In this document: piece by piece, positions 7,905-12,637 of the stretch
Position numbering within the stretch: the stretch's first letter is position 1
Layout of the letters: every line of letters begins with the position of its first letter
Translations under genes and position numbers: made by a program
Assembly: GCA_027596195.1 (NCBI GenBank)
Contig: JADGJG010000780.1
Coordinates: 1-12,637 of the forward strand
Source: Podochytrium sp. JEL0797
Taxonomy: Eukaryota; Chytridiomycota; Chytridiomycetes; Chytridiales; Chytriomycetaceae
Length of the DNA stretch: 12,637 nucleotides
Direction: 5' to 3'
Notes under the pieces: generated by a model
Seen by the model: the letters and a program-made list of their open reading frames with translations, nothing else
The model's database searches: none
What the model was told of the DNA's origin: nothing

Positions 7905-8338
7905 AAGTTTGACGGTGTGGATGTGGGTTTGGATGGATGGAGTTCTGATTTTGGGGATCACGCATTTGAAAAAAGATGAATGTTTTATGAAAATCATTTT
8001 TTTTCCACGTTCAAATAACAAAGGTTGGTGAAGATGCGGCGGGGTATCAGGTCGTTGTAAGTCGTTGCTTTTGAATCCCAATTGTGTGGCACGCAGATGA
8101 AATTTTTGGAGACGCGTTTTTATCAAATAACGACGATAGCCACGGCTCGCGAGTGCCTGCGCGTCCTATTGGTTCCAAGAGAAACGGATTGGATATCATG
8201 CACTGGGTCGGTTTGTTGCGTGGGTGCAGGGGTGGTTGCGTGGGTGTGTCTCGTTGGAAAAATTTCATTTGGATGATTTCCCATCAGGGCAATTTTAATC
8301 AAAAGGCTTCGAAAACTTCTCTCCCGCAAACACCGCCA
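7905..8338. other. Intergenic stretch between the kinase and the first membrane-protein gene
   Basis: No gene, RNA gene or clear polyadenylation hexamer seen. The frame of the next gene happens to be open from 8084, with in-frame ATGs at 8198 and 8273, so its N-terminus could be longer than called. Confidence 0.5.
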
Positions 8339-9098
8339 ATGCCCGCATTCATCTCTGCTACCGTTTCCTCTCTGTCGGCCCTCTGCTCGCTCAGCTTCTT
8401 TATGACCATCGGACTGTCCCAGATGGCAGTGATACCGGCGTTCCTCTTCAGCGTGTCGTTTGTGATGGACGTGGTCCGCGGGGATGTCTCCTCTGCCCAA
8501 CCGCGGCCACTCGCACGATCCGCCATGTGCGCGCTTGCCTCCATCGCAATCAAGCTCGTCTGGTTCTGCCTCCCCGAGCTGCCGGCCGGAGCTTCCCAGT
8601 TTGTGCAAGCCAACGCCATTCTTGGGTTGCTGTTCCTCTACCTGCGCTACGCCCAGCTGTACCTCACGATGGCGCCGTGCAAGACCACTGTGGCAACGCA
8701 CGCCTTCCTCGCACATTACTTGATCAAATCAACTTTCGTGCTCGTGTTGATTTTGGACCGCGTGTTTGACTTGATCCAGCTCTTCCCAAACGTTTCGTTT
8801 GTGGTGGCAGCCGTTGAAAGCATGATTCCATATCTCCTTTCGGTGGCGTGGCTCGCTGAGGGTGGCGTCATGCTTTTGGAACCTGTGTTGCAGCGATTGG
8901 ATCAGGAGAATGACGAGTTGGTGAGTGGGGCCGAAAGCTTTCTTTGTTCTTTTGCTGCGACTGTCAGTCGGGTTTACTGATTTTTTTTTGTTTCCGAAGG
9001 TTGCGATCGAGCGTCAATTGAATGGAGTGGTTTCGGAGGCGGGTGCTCTGGTTGCCGTTCGTTCGACTATTCTTGTGGAGGAAAAGCTGAAATGTTGA
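8339..9098 (+). CDS. Multi-spanning membrane protein, tandem family copy A
   Basis: Two exons, 8339-8920 and 9000-9098, joined in phase 0 (intron 8921-8999: GTGAGT, CTGAT, AAG), giving 226 residues. I do not recognise the family. About six hydrophobic segments: near residues 4-26, 29-46, 62-78, 92-111, 120-140 and 156-180. Conserved with the neighbouring copies: IPAFLF...DVVRGDV (32-50) at the end of segment 2, YAQLYLTM (104-111), AHYLIK (125-130), LILDR (137-141), and a hydrophilic C-terminal helix encoded by exon 2 (ERQLNGVVSEA...VRS...EEKLKC). ATG 8339 is chosen because the start MPA matches copy B, whose only in-frame ATG fixes the family start. An N-terminal extension from 8273 or 8198 is possible. 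No catalytic motif is evident; a membrane scaffold, channel-like or sensory role cannot be told apart from sequence. Confidence 0.85.
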
Positions 9099-9155
9099 TT
9101 GGAGTGTTCAGAAAGGAGAAACGAAAGAGAACACAGAAACATTAGATGTGATTGC

Positions 9156-9161
9156 AATAAA
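9156..9161 (+). terminator. AATAAA polyadenylation signal of copy A
   Basis: Lies 58 bp after the copy A stop codon (9096-9098), in the 201-bp gap before copy B. Confidence 0.55.
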
Positions 9162-9299
9162 TATTTTAGATTTGCTGAACACCCCCCACAAGTCCTGATA
9201 AGCACGCTTGCATCATATTTCGCCTCAAAGTCTGCCTTCTTTTTTCCGAATATCTTTTGGAGATTTTGGAAAGAAATTGTAAAAAATACCAAGCCCAAC

Positions 9300-10030
9300 A
9301 TGCCGGCAACTGACTTGTTACCCATCATTGCCGCGGCTTCTGTCGCATGCTCGCTCGGGTGCTTCATTTCGATGGGGCTCTTCGAATCCACCGCCGTGCC
9401 AGTGTTCCTGTTCTGTTGGTCAATTGCTTTCGATGTTGTGTGTGGAGATCGACCATGCGCAACAGCCGGCATGTTTGCACTAGTTTGCGTTTGCCTATCA
9501 ATGTTCCTTTCCTCTGCCCCGGAGCTGGCAGTCACAGCAATCGAGCTTGTGCAATCCCATTCCATTTTCGCCATGTGCCTCCTGTGCCTCCAATATGCTC
9601 AACTCTATCTTACAATGGCTTCCTGCAAAGCGGCTCTCGTGAAGCCTCTGTTCCTGGCCCATTATCTCGCCAAATGCGCGTTCTTGATCATCCTGATTTT
9701 GGATCGCAAGTTGAACTTTATCTATCTCTTGCCGCACGGTCGTCTCGTTGTTTCCGCGATCGAAGACAAGATGACTTATCTGGTTGTGGCGGTGGTGTTC
9801 ACAGCGACAGTAATGGCGGTGCTGGAACCCGCTCTCAAGCGGCTGGATTCCGAATACGACGAACTGGTCAGTTCAAATGAGGCGTTTTTGAATCTGAGTT
9901 TGTTTTTGGTTGCTAATTCTTTATGTTTTAGGCGTCTGTGGAGGAGCAGATGAATGGCGTCGTTGCTGAGGCATGCGATTTGTTTGGAGTCCGCACCACG
10001 ACGATTGGAGAAGAAAAAATCAAGCGATAG
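9300..10030 (+). CDS. Multi-spanning membrane protein, tandem family copy B
   Basis: Two exons, 9300-9866 and 9932-10030, phase 0 (intron 9867-9931: GTCAGT, GCTAAT, TTAG), giving 221 residues. The start is well supported: no other in-frame ATG occurs back to 9099 although the frame is open. Closest to copy A: both begin MPA and share VFLF...DVVCGD (35-50), YAQLYLTMASCK, LAHYLAK, LILDR, LEPxLxRLD and Y/N-DEL before the splice. It lacks about five residues after the G-D motif relative to copy A, and the Arg before G-D is Cys here. About six hydrophobic segments are expected. Exon 2 encodes VEEQMNGVVAEA...GVRTTT...EEKIKR, aligned without gaps to copies A and C. Function unknown; a product of local duplication. 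Confidence 0.87.
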
Positions 10031-10049
10031 TGATACATAAAAAAATAGG

Positions 10050-10055
10050 AATAAA
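10050..10055 (+). terminator. AATAAA polyadenylation signal of copy B
   Basis: Lies 19 bp after the copy B stop codon (10028-10030), ahead of a purine-rich GGGGAGGGAGGGGAGG stretch. Confidence 0.5.
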
Positions 10056-10186
10056 GGGAATGGGGAGGGAGGGGAGGAGCGGAGATGAATGAATTTTTTT
10101 CGTTCATGGCGAAATACATGAAATACGAGTTTCACAAAAACACGATGAACTGCAAACTTGCAAACACAATACTCTCCCACAACGAC

Positions 10187-10943
10187 ATGAACGACATCAC
10201 CGTTGCAATCTCTTGCGCCTCTGTTCTCAGCTCGGCTGGTTTCTTTGTGTCCACGGCACTCTTGGGGCGATTCGGAATCCCCGTTGTGATTCCAGCCTTC
10301 CTGTTTTGTTTTTCTTTCATGACCGATATCGTGCGTGGAGACGTTCGATCTCCAGTTCAAACTCGGCCTCTGACACGGGCGTTTTTGTGTGTCCTCGCTT
10401 CCCTTGGCACCAAACTGCTCTGGGCGCACCTCCCGCTCGTTTCGGAGCAAGCTGCAATTCATATTCAAGCCAGCTCGCTCCTGTTCTTCCTTGCCCTCTA
10501 CCGCAGCTATGCGGTCATGTTCTTGACCATGCCGCTCACCGACACGTCCTCGCCTTCTTTGCTCGATGTGGTCCTGTTGAGTCACCACCTTGCCAAGGCC
10601 ATGTTCTTCCTCGTGTTGGCCGTGGACTACTTTCTGGATGTGATTCGCTTGTCTCCGAGCTTGAATGCGGTTGCGGAAAGTGTTCGAGTCATTGTTCCGT
10701 TTTTGGTGTTGGTGCGTGGTGGCACTGCTGTTGGAATGTGGGCGGTGGAGTGGGTGGCTCCAGAGGCGAAGGACGAGTTGGTAAGTTGTTTTGATTTGTG
10801 GGTTGGAGAGTCGGTTTCGTTGCTAATTGCTTTCTAAATTGCAGGTGATGATTGACTCGGAAATTGATGCGCTCGTGTCCGAAACCACTAAGCTCCTCGC
10901 TGTTCGCGCAGGAGTGGATGACATTGAGAAAGGAAAATGTTAA
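10187..10943 (+). CDS. Multi-spanning membrane protein, tandem family copy C
   Basis: Two exons, 10187-10780 and 10845-10943, phase 0 (intron 10781-10844: GTAAGT, TCTAAAT, GCAG), giving 230 residues. It is more diverged than A and B but keeps the family marks: IPAFLF...DIVRGDV (35-53), YAVMFLTM, SHHLAK, a Leu-rich fifth segment ending VDY, a bulky region near VRGGTA, and KDEL immediately before the splice. Exon 2 encodes DSEIDALVSETTKLLAVR...EKGKC. Between the YAVMFLTM motif and the conserved histidine there are several extra residues compared with A. In-frame ATGs occur upstream at 10085, 10106, 10118 and 10145; 10187 is chosen because it gives an N-terminus of the same length as A and B before segment 1. 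Function unknown. Confidence 0.83.
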
Positions 10944-11167
10944 ATGAATGTGTGAATGTGTGTTTCAATATATCTGTCTGCCATCCAAAAACAGAAGGCA
11001 CCCGCATCCCTGAAGAGATACCGAAGTGGGCTATCAACGTGACTCGTTAAGAAGAGTATTATATTGGATCCATGAATATTAATTTCTTAATGGCAAAATG
11101 AATGAATGAAAACAAAAGAAAAATGAATGATGATCTCTTGGATCTGCGCATGTCCTCACAGCGAGTC

Positions 11168-11662
11168 TCAAGGGAAATCTGATCTTGATTCGGAATCGTC
11201 GGACGTTAGATTTTCGTTTGGGACCAGCCATTCGCAAAGCCATTGCGCACATGCGCCACCGACGCGAAGCGATGACAAAAAGGGGGCCAACCGCACGAAT
11301 CCGTCAACAAATTCGGAATGGTGCCAATCCATGCAATAATTGAACAACAACGCTGCGAAACCGTACGCGAAAGTGAAGTGTGAAACGCGGAGGAAATGAA
11401 TCTCGAGCGAGCTTGGCCATGTGCGTGCAAGACGGAGGTAGGAATGGGCGTGGTCGTAATACAAGAAAGCAAGACCGGCGATGATAAGAGCAGTGTTTGT
11501 TGGTGGGGGGGTGATAAGGTGAAATGTGTTATCTTGCTGTACGAGAATGGCGCAAACGACACCTCTTGCAATCACATGCAGTACATTGATTCGTAATAAG
11601 TCACCGCGAACAGTGTACAGTACGAGCAAGGCAGTGAGAGGGAGGGTGAAGTGGTTCGACAT
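11168..11662 (-). CDS. Shortened, inverted member (copy D) of the membrane-protein family
   Basis: A single-exon frame of 164 residues (171 if the upstream ATG at 11683 is used), convergent with copy C. Homology to A-C is seen in collinear marks: LPLTALLVLYTVRGDL (residues 7-22) for segment 2 and the G-D motif, FLYYDHAHSYLRLAR for the fourth segment, FLRVSHFTF for the histidine segment, and FVRLAPFLSSLRVGGACAQW before WLVP. It differs in three ways: the first membrane segment is absent, no intron is seen, and the C-terminal exon is replaced by a short acidic tail (TSDDSESRSDFP). No donor follows the position that matches the DEL splice site. It could be a functional short form or a decaying copy. 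An upstream exon supplying segment 1 cannot be excluded. Confidence 0.65.
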   Translation of the reverse strand: MSNHFTLPLTALLVLYTVRGDLLRINVLHVIARGVVCAILVQQDNTFHLITPPPTNTALIIAGLAFLYYDHAHSYLRLARTWPSSLEIHFLRVSHFTFAYGFAALLFNYCMDWHHSEFVDGFVRLAPFLSSLRVGGACAQWLCEWLVPNENLTSDDSESRSDFP

Positions 11663-11683
11663 AATGATTTTTTGCCTACACAT

Positions 11684-12139
11684 TCCTAATCATTCCTAAT
11701 CTCTCGTATGAGTTACCCAATTCGCTGTTTCACTCCTGTTTTAGGTATTTGGGTAATAGTAACTTTTATTCCCCTTTTTCTCTTTATTTCAATATGAAAC
11801 GTTTTGTGTTACCCAATTCGAAGATCAAATTGGAATTTTTTTGGGATTTTTAATTAAGTCGTATGTTTCATTCTTATCTTTATTCCATTTCTTCTTTTTC
11901 TACCACAGGACACCACTCCATCATTGGGAAAATAAAACGGAACGTGAATGTGCATTAGCTGGGGGAATCTTAAAGATTAAGGGAAAAGATTTTGTGGAGC
12001 GGAAGTCCGCATTCGGCTGATTTGGGATTTGCTTTGAGAAATCAAGGTTTCGGGAGAAGAAAAAGGGGTTTAGGGGGGGAAGTGGGTGAGGAGGGGATAA
12101 ACCAACAAAATTCCATGATCAAGCCGAGGTGCAGCTCAC
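11684..12139. promoter_or_regulatory. Non-coding region upstream of copy D, with short repeats
   Basis: No gene seen. It is T-rich near the copy D start. GTTACCCAATTCG occurs twice in direct orientation (11712-11724 and 11808-11820), and TTACCCAA (11713-11720) is matched by its inverse TTGGGTAA (11749-11756). CATTCCTAAT is repeated in tandem at about 11681-11700. As this is the 5' flank of copy D, binding sites for a regulator are possible, but this is inference. The 11920-12130 part is purine-rich and shows nothing identifiable. Confidence 0.3.
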
Positions 12140-12323
12140 CATGGAATGCTGTTTCTTAATATTGGACGCTCGTCGTTTCGTTTGACCGCGTGTTCGGAAG
12201 CCATGAAGCTCCTGCCGTTTGAGCGCCCCGACGACAAGGGAATGCTTCTGTGGCATACCTCCTCAAGTGGAAAGTTTGCGGTCGAAAGGATTGCGGAGGG
12301 AGGGGTGCGCCGTGATTCAATAA

Positions 12324-12637
12324 GAGTGGATTAACTCACTAGAAGAGCAGCTGGGGCGGGAAGGAATGAATGGCAGATATCCACGCCAGGAGTGGCGCAG
12401 TTTGTGGGGTCGTGTGGATCGCGTCATGCATGAATGGTGGTGGTTGGCAGAGCGAGCTCGTCATCTAAGTGTTCGGACAAATCGGGTGGTCCCACGGATC
12501 CGTTGTGCTCCCGATTTGTCCGAAGTCTTGAGCTCGCCTCCGAGGACCTGTCAAAAACGCATAAATTGCGCGTTTTTTTCTCGACCCTCCCCCAATGCAA
12601 GAAAAAACCAAAGCCAAACAACCCCCCTTCAGCCAAA
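12324..12637 (+). CDS. Possible partial reading frame running off the window
   Basis: A frame open for about 104 codons to the end of the window, preceded by TAA at 12321. The encoded text (EWRSLWGRVDRVMHEWWWL, then RARHLSVRTNRVVPRIRC) is rich in Trp and Arg and has a protein-like look, but I recognise no domain and there is no supporting start other than ATG 12366. It contains the hairpin at 12472-12524, and the minus strand is open over the same stretch, so it may be chance. Confidence 0.2.
12472..12524. repeat. 15-bp perfect inverted repeat, part of a larger palindrome
   Basis: TTCGGACAAATCGGG (12472-12486) is exactly complementary in reverse to CCCGATTTGTCCGAA (12510-12524). The loop is centred on the 10-bp palindrome ACGGATCCGT (12494-12503), and outside the arms GCGAGCTC (12452-12459) pairs with GAGCTCGC (12530-12537). 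The whole forms a nested hairpin of about 86 bases. Confidence 0.85.

Noticed and set aside
8123..8716. Open frame of 197 codons on the minus strand
   Set aside because: Antisense of copy A. Its His/Arg/Glu-rich composition is what the complement of a hydrophobic gene gives.
9776..10588. Open frame of 270 codons on the minus strand
   Set aside because: Spans the end of copy B, the gap and half of copy C in antisense. It is charged, low in structure and has no motif; the plus-strand genes are supported by paralogy and conserved splicing.
11095..11130. AATG-rich run as a microsatellite of interest
   Set aside because: Only a few imperfect AATG units, in an ordinary A-rich intergenic stretch.
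1..12637. tRNA, rRNA or CRISPR-like arrays
   Set aside because: Read through for clover-leaf arms, conserved rRNA segments and regularly spaced repeats; none seen. The only regular repeat is the 24-bp coding linker.

Overview
This is a stretch of compact eukaryotic nuclear DNA. Genes are interrupted by short GT-AG introns, mostly 56-79 bp, with CTAAC, CTAAT or CTGAC-like branch sites. Several transcripts appear to end at AATAAA, and intergenic gaps are a few hundred bases. The gene set (a Ste20-type OSR1/SPAK/Fray kinase, a secreted cysteine-module protein with a Thr/Ser/Pro linker, a neprilysin-like peptidase remnant) and the intron style fit an early-diverging, chytrid-like fungus best. That placement is inference; nothing here proves it.

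Layout. 1-1038 (minus): a broken M13 (neprilysin-type) metallopeptidase relic in several frames. 1009-2515 (plus): a six-exon zinc-finger gene whose splicing can be followed end to end, but with one frameshift inside the second finger and one in-frame TAG. 2738-3463 (plus): a secreted protein with three six-cysteine modules and a 24-bp repeat linker, followed by a degenerate tandem copy of its 3' end. 4034-4777 (plus): a protein of unknown function, probably with a spliced upstream exon, ending in two acidic tryptophan motifs. 5034-7904 (plus): a ten-exon OSR1/SPAK/Fray-like kinase of 715 residues. 8339-10943 (plus): three consecutive paralogues of a small multi-spanning membrane protein, each with the same two-exon structure. 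11168-11662 (minus): a fourth, shorter, convergent paralogue. 11684-12637: mostly non-coding sequence with short repeats, then a weak open frame and a strong hairpin at the right edge.

The two most interesting parts are the right-hand gene cluster and the kinase tail. The cluster holds four members of a membrane-protein family I do not recognise. All four share a G-D motif after one membrane segment, an A-x-x-[YF]-L motif and a conserved histidine. The three plus-strand copies share a splice site directly after Asp-Glu-Leu and a last exon of exactly 99 bp. The kinase keeps the OSR1/SPAK activation-loop sequence, but its C-terminal region shows no recognisable CCT domain. Instead it carries three RFxV motifs (RFSV, RFTV, RFEV), which are the ligand that CCT domains bind, followed by a coiled coil. 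It therefore looks like a client of a CCT domain rather than an owner of one.
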